Assembly (NCBI GenBank): GCA_010015745.1
Contig: ML978157.1
Location: 349,713-413,712, forward strand
Reading direction: 5' to 3'
DNA: 64,000 nucleotides
From: Setomelanomma holmii
Taxonomy: Eukaryota > Ascomycota > Dothideomycetes > Pleosporales > Phaeosphaeriaceae
Made by a program: the position numbers and the translations under genes
Shown here: piece by piece, positions 46,633 through 55,949 of the stretch
Numbering within the stretch: position 1 is the stretch's first letter
Layout: each line of letters opens with the position of its first letter
Notes under the pieces: model-generated
What the model was told of the DNA's origin: nothing
The model's input: the letters and a program-made list of their open reading frames with translations, nothing else
Database searches by the model: none

Positions 46633-49600
46633 ATGGCTTCTTTCGGCAAGGTCCTCGACCTACTTGAAGAACGATACCTCAATCTGCAAGACGTCATCGG
46701 CCACGTCGAGCCGCTCCCAACCCTCGTACCTTATGAGCGGTACGCGCAGAACGTGCTGGTCTATCGCATGGACACTCATCATGAGCTCTTCATGGGTCTC
46801 ATCCAGGACTTCACAGCTCGCATGGCGAAAGAGCTAGGCAAGGAGCTGTGGATCTGGTGTGTGCAGTGGGACGTGGAAGATAAACAGTCGACTCGACTTG
46901 ACGCATCGCCACCGTCGCCAAAGAAGCCACGACTGCAGTCAGACGAACATATGGACGACCCCGATGAGCAAGAGACGCAGCGCAAGAAGCCTATCATCGA
47001 CGTCTTCAATCGACGCGAGCTCGATCCAGAGCTGACAAAGGAGGAGGACATGTTGCGAATCCTCATTGATATCGTGCAGGTGGACAGCACAATCGTTCCC
47101 AACTTCATCGAATTTCTCTATCGCTGGATCGACTACTACGAGGGTGATGGAAGGGCGCTCAAGGCGGCACTGAAGTGGGAGATACCAAGCTTATGGGACT
47201 TCGACTGCCATCCACTCGTCTTACCGGCTGATGCGAAGAAGGAAGCGGAGCAAGAGGAGGACCGGCTCAACAATGAGGGTATCATACAAAAAAATGGCCA
47301 GACGAGCAAGTCAGTCGGGAATGGTAGCGCGCAACAGCTTCTGGAGAACTTGCCAACGAAGAAGATGCGCGAGAAGCCAGACTTGTCAGCCTTGGAGCGA
47401 CACGTAGAAGAGAGCGAACGCCTCCAGTATCGCGAAGTCAAGTTTGGGATTCAACCGCCGGAGCTCCATCAGCCTCTGCCACCTCTCATCAACATTCCGC
47501 GAGACCCAGCAAAGCGCGTCAAGTACTATTCCGCCTGCTTCAAGTCACGTCAGCGCGCGATTGTTCTGCTCCTAGAAGCCGGCGTCAGCATGCAGCAGAT
47601 CAGCAATTACCAGAAACTGCAGACGGAGCATCCGCGAGAAACGCCAGGAAACGGAGATCCGAAAGACTTGAAGGGTTTGCGATATTACCACAAGGATGCT
47701 GCAGCTTCGCAGGAGTACTTTACTCTCAAGGAGAAGTTGCAAGGTGAACGGGAGAAGCAACAGGAGATCACCATCAGCAACAAGCTGGCCGTGGAGGCAC
47801 AAATTGCTGCAGCCAACAGCACTTCAGATGGCGGCACCTCGGGCATACCACTCATACCACCAACACCATCATACCCGCGTCCCACAAATATGGCTGCTGA
47901 TATGCTGAAACGGCTTCGAGCTGCAGGAGTGAGGGGTGATGAAAGGGTGAGCTTCGTCCCTGCTCCACTTGTTGGCAAGCTGAAGAGCAAGCTCTTCGAG
48001 GGCGCCAAGGATCGACGTTTGATGCAAGGTCCGGGTAGGGCTGTCCCTGGTGCGTATTCGCCTCGTGGTCAAAATCGAGCACTTCCAGTTGCTGAAGACA
48101 GCGATGAGGATGGAAGTGGTTCAGGAGAGAGTGCGGCTGATATTGATGACGTTCTACCATCCATCAATCCTGCTACCGTCTCTCGCGACATGGCAGCCTC
48201 TGGACAGCCTAGCCAAATCCCAGTGCGCGCACCACTACAAAGCGCCGTGAACACTATTAGAGCAAGCGCCATGGCCACTGCGTTGTCTCAGCCTACCCTC
48301 AATACCACGAATATCGCAGATTATATTCGCACTCTGAACTCTGAACAAGCGCAATGCCTGCTTCCGCTCTTGAATCAGAATCTACGGCAGGCCTTGCTTG
48401 GTGCCGCTGCGTCACAAGCATCGGGTCATCAAGCAGCAGTGGGAGGTAATGAAGCAACCGCATCGTTTCTGGCAGGGTCTCAGCATATGACTACTACTAC
48501 ATCAGGGGCCACCCTAGTGTTCACACCTAGCAGCGGTCCTCCAAGCGTGAGCACGGCTCCATCCTTAGATCAACCGCGAGGCGCATCGATGTCATCCATT
48601 CCACCGCCTACCCAACCACAGACTGTCGCTGTGGGATCAGGACCGCATCATCCATCCTTGCCATTCATGCCTCCACTCAATCGACCACCAGCCTTGCTAG
48701 CTGCACCAGCTACAGGGCTAAGCACGCAGGCTCCAGTACAGTCTCCGACGCATTCCTCGCACAGTGCGCATAGTGGATCTTGGACCAGCCCTCAGCCATT
48801 CAGTTTGGCCCTCAGTGGTGAGCCTAGTGAAGGTAGGCAAGCTATATACGACGCGATGGGACTAGCTGCGCGGCCTCAGATTTCGCCATCGCCCGCGACT
48901 GTGCCAACATTGATACCGCAGCTTCCTCGATCTGCTTCTTCGCCTCAGCCACCGAGTCGAAGTCAAACTGCCGTGGCAAGCATGGCGGCCCCCCAACTTT
49001 ACACTTCAGTCGCATATACTACTCCACAGCAAGCTCAGTGGCCAGGCGCAAGTCCATTCCTACCACAGCGGCATCTAGCTCTGCAGCCTCCCGGATCTCA
49101 CCAGTCGTCCGAAGAAGAGATGCTTCGTGATCTACCTCACCAGCTGTCTATGCCTGCCGCCTTCCAATCCCTATCACAGCAAAGCGGACACCACGTATCT
49201 CAACATCACGACCTGCCAGCAGCACCACGACCTACACCGCCTTCAATAGCGCTATCAGCCGCTCAGACAGCTCCTGGCACAACCAACTCTCCACTCCGCG
49301 GCATCAATCGACAGGCACCATCTCCCCTGAACCTCGCACCTCCCTCACCACTCTCTTCTCTCGCCCCGACCCTCCTCGCAACAACCCCCTTCATCACCCC
49401 TCTATCCGCACCCTCCAACCGGATTCCTATACAGATTTACTTCCCGCGCATCGTAGTCCCAGGAAACGGCATCGGTCCTCTCGGCCAACGCCTAGGCGAC
49501 AACCACGCCATCGAAACGGACGCCTTTCTCCTCGGCTACACAACACCAGGAACAGGTAAGGTCGAGTTGAGCAAGGCGCTCTTCATGCCCGTTGGATGTT

Positions 49601-50118
49601 GGACCAATACCTTGAGAAGGGTTAGAAAGGGCGCGTATAAGGTGCTGGAAACGTATCTTGCGCCCTCGACGGAGAGGGGTCTGCCTGCGGGCTGCACCAG
49701 TCACCCACATAAAGTAGTTTACGAGAAACTTGCACAAGGGTACAATATCATGCGCTCCTCATGCACCTCGCCGCAAGCCAGAGAGGACCTCATGACGAAG
49801 CGGTGGCGTGCGAGTCCAGGGCCCATGACGCAGCGGGATCGGGGCGCGGTGTGGGAGGGCTGGGGTGTTACGCTGGATCGCGGGATGGAGATGGGTGCTG
49901 GGGAGAGGAAGGGTGCGTTGTTGAGTAGCTGGCTTGTGGATGAGGGTGTGGACAAGAGGGTGGATGAGGAGGCGGAGCGAAGGAGGAGGGAGTTGGAGGA
50001 GTTGATGGAGGAGGAGGGGTGGGATGATATGGATGAGGATGAGTGGTGTAGAGGAAGAGGGTGGGCGGGACCAACTGCATGTCATGACAATGTGGTACCA
50101 ATTCAGTTAGGAACTTAA
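46633..50118 (+). CDS. large protein of unknown function, 1161 residues
   Basis: A single intronless frame, by far the longest in the window, so it is a real gene, but I do not recognise a named domain. Residues 1-100 look folded (FGKVLDLLEERYLNLQDVIG, then WIWCVQWDVED). Residues about 120-420 are charged and helical, with several Trp-rich stretches and a conserved-looking RDPAKRVKYYSACFKSRQRAI segment. Residues about 520-920 are Ser/Pro/Gln/Thr-rich and probably disordered. A folded C-terminal part follows (IQIYFPRIVVPGNGIGPLGQ, then FMPVGCWTNTLRRVRKGAYKVLE), ending in an acidic Glu-rich coiled coil. A KKPRL-like basic run near residue 94 may be a nuclear signal. The layout recalls chromatin or transcription factors, but that is only an impression. 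Its stop lies 31 bases from the stop of the converging gene. Confidence 0.75.
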   Translation: MASFGKVLDLLEERYLNLQDVIGHVEPLPTLVPYERYAQNVLVYRMDTHHELFMGLIQDFTARMAKELGKELWIWCVQWDVEDKQSTRLDASPPSPKKPRLQSDEHMDDPDEQETQRKKPIIDVFNRRELDPELTKEEDMLRILIDIVQVDSTIVPNFIEFLYRWIDYYEGDGRALKAALKWEIPSLWDFDCHPLVLPADAKKEAEQEEDRLNNEGIIQKNGQTSKSVGNGSAQQLLENLPTKKMREKPDLSALERHVEESERLQYREVKFGIQPPELHQPLPPLINIPRDPAKRVKYYSACFKSRQRAIVLLLEAGVSMQQISNYQKLQTEHPRETPGNGDPKDLKGLRYYHKDAAASQEYFTLKEKLQGEREKQQEITISNKLAVEAQIAAANSTSDGGTSGIPLIPPTPSYPRPTNMAADMLKRLRAAGVRGDERVSFVPAPLVGKLKSKLFEGAKDRRLMQGPGRAVPGAYSPRGQNRALPVAEDSDEDGSGSGESAADIDDVLPSINPATVSRDMAASGQPSQIPVRAPLQSAVNTIRASAMATALSQPTLNTTNIADYIRTLNSEQAQCLLPLLNQNLRQALLGAAASQASGHQAAVGGNEATASFLAGSQHMTTTTSGATLVFTPSSGPPSVSTAPSLDQPRGASMSSIPPPTQPQTVAVGSGPHHPSLPFMPPLNRPPALLAAPATGLSTQAPVQSPTHSSHSAHSGSWTSPQPFSLALSGEPSEGRQAIYDAMGLAARPQISPSPATVPTLIPQLPRSASSPQPPSRSQTAVASMAAPQLYTSVAYTTPQQAQWPGASPFLPQRHLALQPPGSHQSSEEEMLRDLPHQLSMPAAFQSLSQQSGHHVSQHHDLPAAPRPTPPSIALSAAQTAPGTTNSPLRGINRQAPSPLNLAPPSPLSSLAPTLLATTPFITPLSAPSNRIPIQIYFPRIVVPGNGIGPLGQRLGDNHAIETDAFLLGYTTPGTGKVELSKALFMPVGCWTNTLRRVRKGAYKVLETYLAPSTERGLPAGCTSHPHKVVYEKLAQGYNIMRSSCTSPQAREDLMTKRWRASPGPMTQRDRGAVWEGWGVTLDRGMEMGAGERKGALLSSWLVDEGVDKRVDEEAERRRRELEELMEEEGWDDMDEDEWCRGRGWAGPTACHDNVVPIQLGT

Positions 50119-50149
50119 GATATTCACTCATAAGTCATTGAATTCCAAC

Positions 50150-51190
50150 TCAGACGAACTCACCCTGCAAAGTCCCCCCAACTCTTTCCAAACCCCCATC
50201 CCACCACGTAAAATACGGCTCAAACCCCCCATCTCCCCTTGCATGATGACTCGCATGCTTCCTCGCACCTCCACCCCACCCCTTCGGCAGCATCTTCTCA
50301 TAAGCCCATGGCAAATCCAACCCCGAATGCAATTCCACCAACAACCACACAAACACAGCAACAAACAACGTGCGCGTAAATACATGCGCCCCAATGATAT
50401 TCAGGCTGAAATTCGCGAGCAAGACTAGCCCGAGCCGCTCGCTGATGTGCAGCTGGTTCGTGATTTGAGGATGCATTTCGAGGTGCCGGTGGTGTGGCGC
50501 GTGTAAGGTGCGTAGGCTGGGGATGATGTGCAGGGATAAGTGAAAAGCGAAGAAGAGCGTGTCGTAGATGAAGAAGGCGAGGAGGAGTTCGAGGGCGAGA
50601 CGTCGGCTTGTTGGGGCCAAGGTAGGTAAGGCGCGATGGGTTTGGAGGGGGGAGGAGAGGGTGAAGTTGTGGAGGGTGGGGATGAGGAAGGTTTTGTGGT
50701 GAGTTGTATTTGGAGAGTTTGAAGTGCTGTTGTTGGTGGTGCGGTTGGGGAGGTTGGTGATGGCGTAGTTCCCGGATTCGAGCATGGCTTCTAGTGGGAC
50801 GTCGGCGAATTTCTTGATCATGGTGAGATCCATGGCCAAGAGTGGCAGTACGTAAACTGCTATTTCTCCAAATCTTCGGGATGGTCGCCTCATGTCGCGG
50901 GGTTTCGTGATGGGTTTGTCTTCTTTCTTGGTGGTCTGGATTGCAAAGCGCCATTCAGGATGGCGTAGGAATACGACGGTCATGGAGACTTCTATGATGG
51001 AGTAAAGAAAGACGGTCCATATCGTTTCGAAAGTGGAGAGGCGGTATATTGGGTTGTGAATGAGGAAGGTCCATAGCGGTGTTAGCATGGGTTGGTAAAG
51101 TGTGGGGACGAAGATTGAGGTTGTGAGGAGAGTGCCGAGTATGACACGTAATTTGAAAGCCACAGTGCTATCTAGGTATTTTGTCGCCAT
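50150..51190 (-). CDS. fatty acid hydroxylase superfamily (sterol desaturase-like) membrane protein
   Basis: An intronless 346-residue frame. Several hydrophobic segments are visible: residues about 12-40, 55-75, 105-125 and 205-230, plus one near 275-295. The di-iron His boxes of the superfamily are present: FHLSLH (HxxxH), then HAPHHRHLEMH, and near the end HASHHARGDGG followed by FEPYFTWWD. These match family PF04116 (C-5 sterol desaturase, C-4 methyl oxidase, 25-hydroxylase-like and related fungal enzymes), which hydroxylate or desaturate lipids in the endoplasmic reticulum. The substrate cannot be told. A low-complexity Asn/Ser/Thr loop at about residues 150-170 is unusual. It diverges from a CDP-alcohol phosphatidyltransferase gene only 182 bases away, suggesting co-regulation. 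Confidence 0.85.
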   Translation of the reverse strand: MATKYLDSTVAFKLRVILGTLLTTSIFVPTLYQPMLTPLWTFLIHNPIYRLSTFETIWTVFLYSIIEVSMTVVFLRHPEWRFAIQTTKKEDKPITKPRDMRRPSRRFGEIAVYVLPLLAMDLTMIKKFADVPLEAMLESGNYAITNLPNRTTNNSTSNSPNTTHHKTFLIPTLHNFTLSSPLQTHRALPTLAPTSRRLALELLLAFFIYDTLFFAFHLSLHIIPSLRTLHAPHHRHLEMHPQITNQLHISERLGLVLLANFSLNIIGAHVFTRTLFVAVFVWLLVELHSGLDLPWAYEKMLPKGWGGGARKHASHHARGDGGFEPYFTWWDGGLERVGGTLQGEFV

Positions 51191-51372
51191 GGTATTATTT
51201 CTGCTCCTTTATCATTGTTTTTGGGGACGTATGGAGTTGGCGTGTCGGGCTTTGGGATGATAGTTCGAGATTGTACGTTCGATTGCCACATTACGTCATC
51301 ACTATTCGTAGTCACACAAGTGAATTCGTACATCGATGTTCTTCGATGAAACATTGCGAAATCTACAAAACC
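51191..51372. promoter_or_regulatory. short bidirectional promoter between two lipid-enzyme genes
   Basis: Only 182 bases separate the two start codons, so both promoters must overlap. No named motif is assignable by eye. Confidence 0.45.
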
Positions 51373-52002
51373 ATGTTGGACACCCACCTACGGCCTTTGA
51401 AAGACCAGATCTTTGATTCAATCACGTCCCTAGTCCCGATCGCCCTTTCACCGCTCCACATCACCGTTCTCGCTTTCCTTGCCGGCATCCAATCATGCAT
51501 CTACGCCGCCTCAGCTAAACTATTGCCTAGCCTCATCTTCTGGACACTCAATAGGGTGCTCGATTGCCTCGATGGTGCCGTTGCACGGAAACGCGACCAA
51601 GCCTCTGATTTCGGCGGCTTTCTGGACCTTTTGTGCGACTTCATCATTTACTCCGCGATCCCCATTTCGTGTGCATTGAGCCTCGAAGACGCGGGCAAGA
51701 GTGTTTGGCTATCAGTAGCTGTTCTTGAGGCCAGCTTTCATGTAAACAACTTCGTCTTGTTTTATGTTGCTGCGATCATCGAGAAGCAGAAGGGCAGCGG
51801 AAAGGCAGGTGCGAAGAAGGTTGAGGAATTGACTAGCATAGCGATGCGCCCAGCACTTATAGAGGGAACCGAGAGCGCGGTGTTCTTCACTGCGAAGCTG
51901 ACATTTCCAGAACACTTGCAGCTGCTGTCATGGTGTATGGCGCTACTAGTATGTGTGGGTATCGTGCAGAGGACGGTATGGCTTGCTTATGCGCTACTAT
52001 AA
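51373..52002 (+). CDS. CDP-alcohol phosphatidyltransferase family protein
   Basis: A 209-residue intronless protein starting MLDTHLRPLKDQIFD; an in-frame Met nine codons earlier is possible. The complete catalytic signature D-x2-D-G-x2-A-R-x8-G-x3-D-x3-D is present as DCLDGAVARKRDQASDFGGFLDLLCD. Around it lie hydrophobic helices (LSPLHITVLAFLAGIQSC, LCDFIIYSAIPISCAL, LLSWCMALLVCVGIV). The family moves a phosphoalcohol head group from a CDP-linked donor to an acceptor alcohol, for example in phosphatidylinositol, phosphatidylglycerol-phosphate or cardiolipin synthesis. The protein is small and lacks features of the named yeast enzymes, so the acceptor is unknown; it may be one of the bacterial-like single-domain members found in fungi. 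It shares a promoter with a lipid hydroxylase-like gene. Confidence 0.87.
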   Translation: MLDTHLRPLKDQIFDSITSLVPIALSPLHITVLAFLAGIQSCIYAASAKLLPSLIFWTLNRVLDCLDGAVARKRDQASDFGGFLDLLCDFIIYSAIPISCALSLEDAGKSVWLSVAVLEASFHVNNFVLFYVAAIIEKQKGSGKAGAKKVEELTSIAMRPALIEGTESAVFFTAKLTFPEHLQLLSWCMALLVCVGIVQRTVWLAYALL

Positions 52003-52030
52003 TTCAAAATAATCGAACTTATCCTTCTCT

Positions 52031-52563
52031 TCAAAGAGATGAAACAGCTTGTTTGGGCTGTAGAATACCTTTATCGCGAAGCTTGTTAAGCAAGTGCTGT
52101 GCATTACCTTTACATGCTGCAAGCTCGGAACTGACCATGACCTCTGTGAATCCTCCCTCCTCCTTGTCCGCCAAGATTGTTGGATACCGCACGTTCGCGG
52201 CTCTCAGAAAGTCTTTGATCTGATTATATCAGTCTCGTGCTTTGCACACTGCGATAGCCCACATATGAACCTCATCCGAGATCTCGTCTCTATGCTGCTG
52301 AACAACTTTGTACCCTGACTCAGTCTGAAGTACTTTCTTCGCCTCGACCCAATTTGGCGACTCTTGAAGTGATAGTCCATCATGTGTGATGTCACCTAAC
52401 ACGTTCAGCACGTCTTCAATCACTCAATTGCTCATGTGTACCTACAGGCCGCGCAAGCTGGATTATCCTCAGAAGACTTGCGTATTTTGCGGTAGCCGTA
52501 TTTCAGCTTCCCCATGATCGATGCGTCAGCATTGTATAGGATGTATAGTGTGCGAGACGCCAT
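52031..52563 (-). CDS. small conserved protein with PACAAC (CxxC) motif
   Basis: Three exons, 52563-52446, 52395-52271 and 52219-52031, with 50- and 51-nt introns, give 143 residues. Read through the splices: MASRTLYILYNADASIMGKL, NPACAACDITHDGLSL, KVVQQHRDEISDEIKDFL, RYPTILADKEEGGFTEVM and a C-terminal helix. The phases agree at both joints and the joints restore continuous conserved-looking sequence, including the Cys-Asp-Ile-Thr-His stretch across the first. An N-terminal strand with YNADAS, a CxxC pair and a later strand resemble a thioredoxin-like layout, and I believe related proteins occur in fungi and bacteria, but no function is known to me. The gene is tail-to-tail with the CDP-alcohol transferase, 28 bases apart. 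Confidence 0.75.
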
Positions 52564-52795
52564 GTTTGCTCGAAAAAATTCGTTATGGCGAGGTTGGTGT
52601 CCTTTCGAAAGCGTGAAAGGTGGATGACGCGAGATCGACCGCAGCACACGTGCACGGACCATATGAGTGATGCGCAGAATTATGGTGAAGGATATTCCAA
52701 ATCAAGTTGACATGGCTGCGGTCTCTTCAATTACGGTGTAGAGGTCATTGTAAATTTGCAACGGACCGTAAGAAGGTATTTCATTTCGAACGATG

Positions 52796-54328
52796 TCATG
52801 TCTGATACACGAGGCTCGCCACAAACAGGACGGTTACTACGATGGCTAGCACACCTCCAAAGGCCCACATCCCTACCTTCCTCCGCTTACTCAATGCTCT
52901 CATGACAAACTGCTCGTCGAGGTCCTGCTTCGCCAGTGGTACGGCAAGCAAGAAGCCTACGCCTGCTAACCAATAACCCACTGGAATTATGACGGCGAGA
53001 CAAATCTGCGTGGCCCGCCTGTAGCTCTCACTCTGGATCTCCTCATCCATAAGCGCAAGCCCAATGATCTGTGGTCCAGAAGAGTAGATGAGGACTTGTA
53101 CGCTGCCCCATATGGCAAGACCGAAAGTCTTGTATGCAGGTGGGAGCAGCAGAGCCACAAGCGCAAATAAGCAGCCCAGCCACAGTTCGGCCGTGAGATA
53201 TGCAACGCTCATGACGCCATAAAGTATGCTGATACCCCGATCCTCGGATCCATTTGCAATATCGCGAGAAAAAATCATGAGTAGGACGAATAGACTGCTA
53301 ATTATGCCACCAATGGCGGTGAGGTAGATTGGCGTAAGCTTTGTGCGAGGCCATAGGAGTGATGTTAACGCTCCGCCGCTTAGGACTGTCACTGATCCAA
53401 CGACACCAACGATGATTCCGTAGCGAGAGTAGAGCTCTGGATGGGAAGGATATGTGTCTCCCAGATAACTGTGCATGTAATATCCGAATACGTTGCCCGA
53501 TAGTTGGCGACAGCCAGCAGAGAGGACCAGAAGCCAGAATGAGCGCATACGGAGGACGTACGAAATCGTCGACATGAGATCTGCTTTAGCAGCGCCGAGC
53601 TTGGATCCAGAGGTATGTCTGCCGCCTACGATGCCAGTCGAGTCTTCTGCATCTTGTATGTCCGTCTTGACGATGCTCCTATTTCTCCTTGGCTCGCGCA
53701 AGATGAGCCTGAGCATTACGGCCACAACACAGCCGGTGATCCCAATTGCGCGCAAAGCAACGCGCCAACTGGTACCAGTTTTGATGAACGCAGTGGCGAT
53801 TTGTCCGCTGATGGCTTCTCCAATGTACACACCAACATAGAAGACGCTTTGGCTGATAAAGACATTCCTCCAGCTTACGAGGTCGCTGATCACGCTGATA
53901 GAAAGGGCCTCAACACTGGCTTGGCCGATGCCCATTCCCAGTCGCGCACAGAAAAGTTGCCCGAAGCTGTGCGACAGCGACTGAAAGATTACGCATAGGC
54001 TCCACCATGCTGCTGCGACGGAAAGCACCCAAACACGTGCAGATGTATAGTCGGAAAGAAACGCTATTGGTAAGGCGAGGATGGCGTACGCAATTCCGGT
54101 GGCGTACCCTGAAAGGAGACCATATTGGGTTGAGCTCAGTGATAGATCGACCAGAACGGAGGTCTGAAAGTAGGATAGAATGAACTTATCATATTGCGCA
54201 AGGAAGTAGTTGATGAAGAGAAGGATTATGCAGATCCATGTGTAGACGTTGTGCAAGGCTGTCTTACTGACTGGTGCCTCATGTTGTTGTGGTCCAGATG
54301 TTTCGAAGTCGACATGTTTGGTCTCCAT
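52796..54328 (-). CDS. MFS transporter (Spinster-like / organic solute carrier type)
   Basis: An intronless frame starting METKHVDFETSG, 510 residues, with about 12 membrane segments; an in-frame extension of 81 codons upstream looks like leader sequence. Seen: IILLFINYFLAQYDKFILSYF (segment 1), YGLLSGYATGIAYAILALPIAFLSDYTSARV (segment 2 and the MFS loop with SDYTSAR), then LFCARLGMGIGQASVEALS (segment 4). A charged central loop sits at about residues 225-265. The pattern fits the Spinster-related branch of the major facilitator superfamily that moves organic anions, sphingolipids or other metabolites; the substrate is unknown. It stands next to a broken P450 and a TLC-domain gene, so it may once have exported the product of a small pathway. 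The frame itself is intact. Confidence 0.88.
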   Translation of the reverse strand: METKHVDFETSGPQQHEAPVSKTALHNVYTWICIILLFINYFLAQYDKFILSYFQTSVLVDLSLSSTQYGLLSGYATGIAYAILALPIAFLSDYTSARVWVLSVAAAWWSLCVIFQSLSHSFGQLFCARLGMGIGQASVEALSISVISDLVSWRNVFISQSVFYVGVYIGEAISGQIATAFIKTGTSWRVALRAIGITGCVVAVMLRLILREPRRNRSIVKTDIQDAEDSTGIVGGRHTSGSKLGAAKADLMSTISYVLRMRSFWLLVLSAGCRQLSGNVFGYYMHSYLGDTYPSHPELYSRYGIIVGVVGSVTVLSGGALTSLLWPRTKLTPIYLTAIGGIISSLFVLLMIFSRDIANGSEDRGISILYGVMSVAYLTAELWLGCLFALVALLLPPAYKTFGLAIWGSVQVLIYSSGPQIIGLALMDEEIQSESYRRATQICLAVIIPVGYWLAGVGFLLAVPLAKQDLDEQFVMRALSKRRKVGMWAFGGVLAIVVTVLFVASLVYQT

Positions 54329-54709
54329 CGCCCTGCTGGGTGCCTCCACACTAGTCCTGTAACAATAGTATGGAGCCTCAGTTTGAAGCTGGTTGTGAAA
54401 GAGCTCTGGTTGTGTTACACGCCAAGTGGTGGCGCTGAATGGTGATGTAAGAAGCAAACCCCGCAGTTGTGCCGGCCTTATGACTGCATTAGGCAGTGCC
54501 TTCATCTTCATGGCTGCCGCGACAGCTGACGGTACATGAGCAAAGCAGCGATGTCGAAACCAAAGCCACACCTTCCCGAGGGCACTTCGTCTACGCTACG
54601 CAGCTTTTCTGAACCTTCTCATTCCACAGCTCTCCGGAGTCTTTCATAACGTCACGGATCATCGCCTTCCAGAAGGAGCATCCGGAATTGGTTTACTCCC
54701 GTACCGTAG

Positions 54710-55942
54710 TGCGAGCAAGTCCTCAATCGTAATGTTGCGGTAGTTTCTTCGTATGCCCAAGTTCGGCAGGTTCTTGCCAATGAGGGAGGAACTTACGAAG
54801 CTTGCGCTGCGTACGACGAGTTGATGGCGCCCTTCTTTCCCTCTCCCAATCTGCTCTTGATGGATGGACCGAAACATGGCGATGCTCGCCGTATTTGGGA
54901 AGCAAGAATGGCGACGATCGAGGAGAGACTGAATTCTTCGATTCTCCAAGTAACGGCACTTCATATCGACAAGACTCTTTCGTCTACCGAGTTAGACTTG
55001 TATGAGTCCATGAAGGAGCTGTCATGGAAGATACTCTTCGGCATTTTTCTTGGTGTGGATTCGGACGATGCGCACTTCAGCACCACGGAAAGCCTGCAAG
55101 AGGCTCTTCTCAGGGGTCAATTCTCATTGTTCCCAATAAGCCTGAACACTGGCTTTTGGCATTCCCCTCGGGAGAAGGGTATCGATGCCAAATCGAAGTT
55201 GCAAACCCTATTTTCGGCCCATTTCCAAGAAAGTAAGGACGCTTGCCCCTTCTCTGTCGCGAACGAAGACGACTTACAAGACGTGGCGAACCACTCAGTT
55301 CTCTTCACAAATAGCCTGGCAGCCAAAGCGCTTGCGTCGATGCTCACAGCCTTACTCCTCAATTTGTACTTGTATAAAGACGCAGATGGACGACCGTTAG
55401 CGACAAGCTTGGTCCAAGAATATAATCCTGAAAGGCGTGCCGAACGCCTAAGGTCTGTATCCATGGAGACTGAGAGACTTAGCCCAGCCATTGTGAGAGT
55501 GATGAGGAGGTCTACGCAAGATAACCTGATCTCTTCCCCTGATGACCAAGCTGACATCAAGGTACCGAAAGGATGGGACTGCTGGCTGTACTTCGCGGGT
55601 GCAGGTCGTGATCCGTCTGCCTTTGGACCAACTTGGGATGAGTTCGACCCAGCTCGCTACCTTTCAGAAGGCGTCCCCCGAGGGATAGCTTTTGGATAAG
55701 GTCCACAGTCATGTTTGGGTGAAAAGACCATCCACAAACTCGTGTTAGCTGTTGCAGAGAGCTTTTTGCAATCGAACCTATCCATGGAAGGGCAAGTCTC
55801 AGGGCGCGGCGTGCAGGGCTGGCTTGGTTGGTTGCCAAACAGTGAGGTGCAACCGGTGGATTGGGCGAAGGATATGGAGCAACTGCCAACGCAGCGACCG
55901 TCAAGACCTGTCATAATTCGAGTTAGGCACGCTCCAGCTTAG
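54710..55942 (+). pseudogene. cytochrome P450 pseudogene, stop inside the heme-binding loop
   Basis: One frame from 54710 to 55942 carries about 410 residues of a class II-like P450: RNVAVVSSYAQVRQVLANEGG, a long helical middle, the ExxR motif in METERLSPAI, a DPSAFGPTWDEFDPARYL meander, and then the heme loop, where FG is followed by TAA (55697-55699) and the sequence continues GPQSCLGEKTIHKL in the same frame to a normal end. The N-terminal 100 or so residues, including the membrane anchor, are not found in an open frame; upstream residues change frame near 54650-54709. The stop replaces the variable residue of FGxGxxxCxG, and a truncated product would lack the Cys ligand. A C-to-T change in a Gln codon would explain the TAA. 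Dead, but recently so. Confidence 0.8.
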
Positions 55943-55949
55943 AAAGTCC

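Noticed and set aside
51181..51372. N-terminal extension of 64 codons on the CDP-alcohol transferase
   Set aside because: It begins at a non-ATG codon, overlaps the start of the divergent hydroxylase gene and has no family-like residues.
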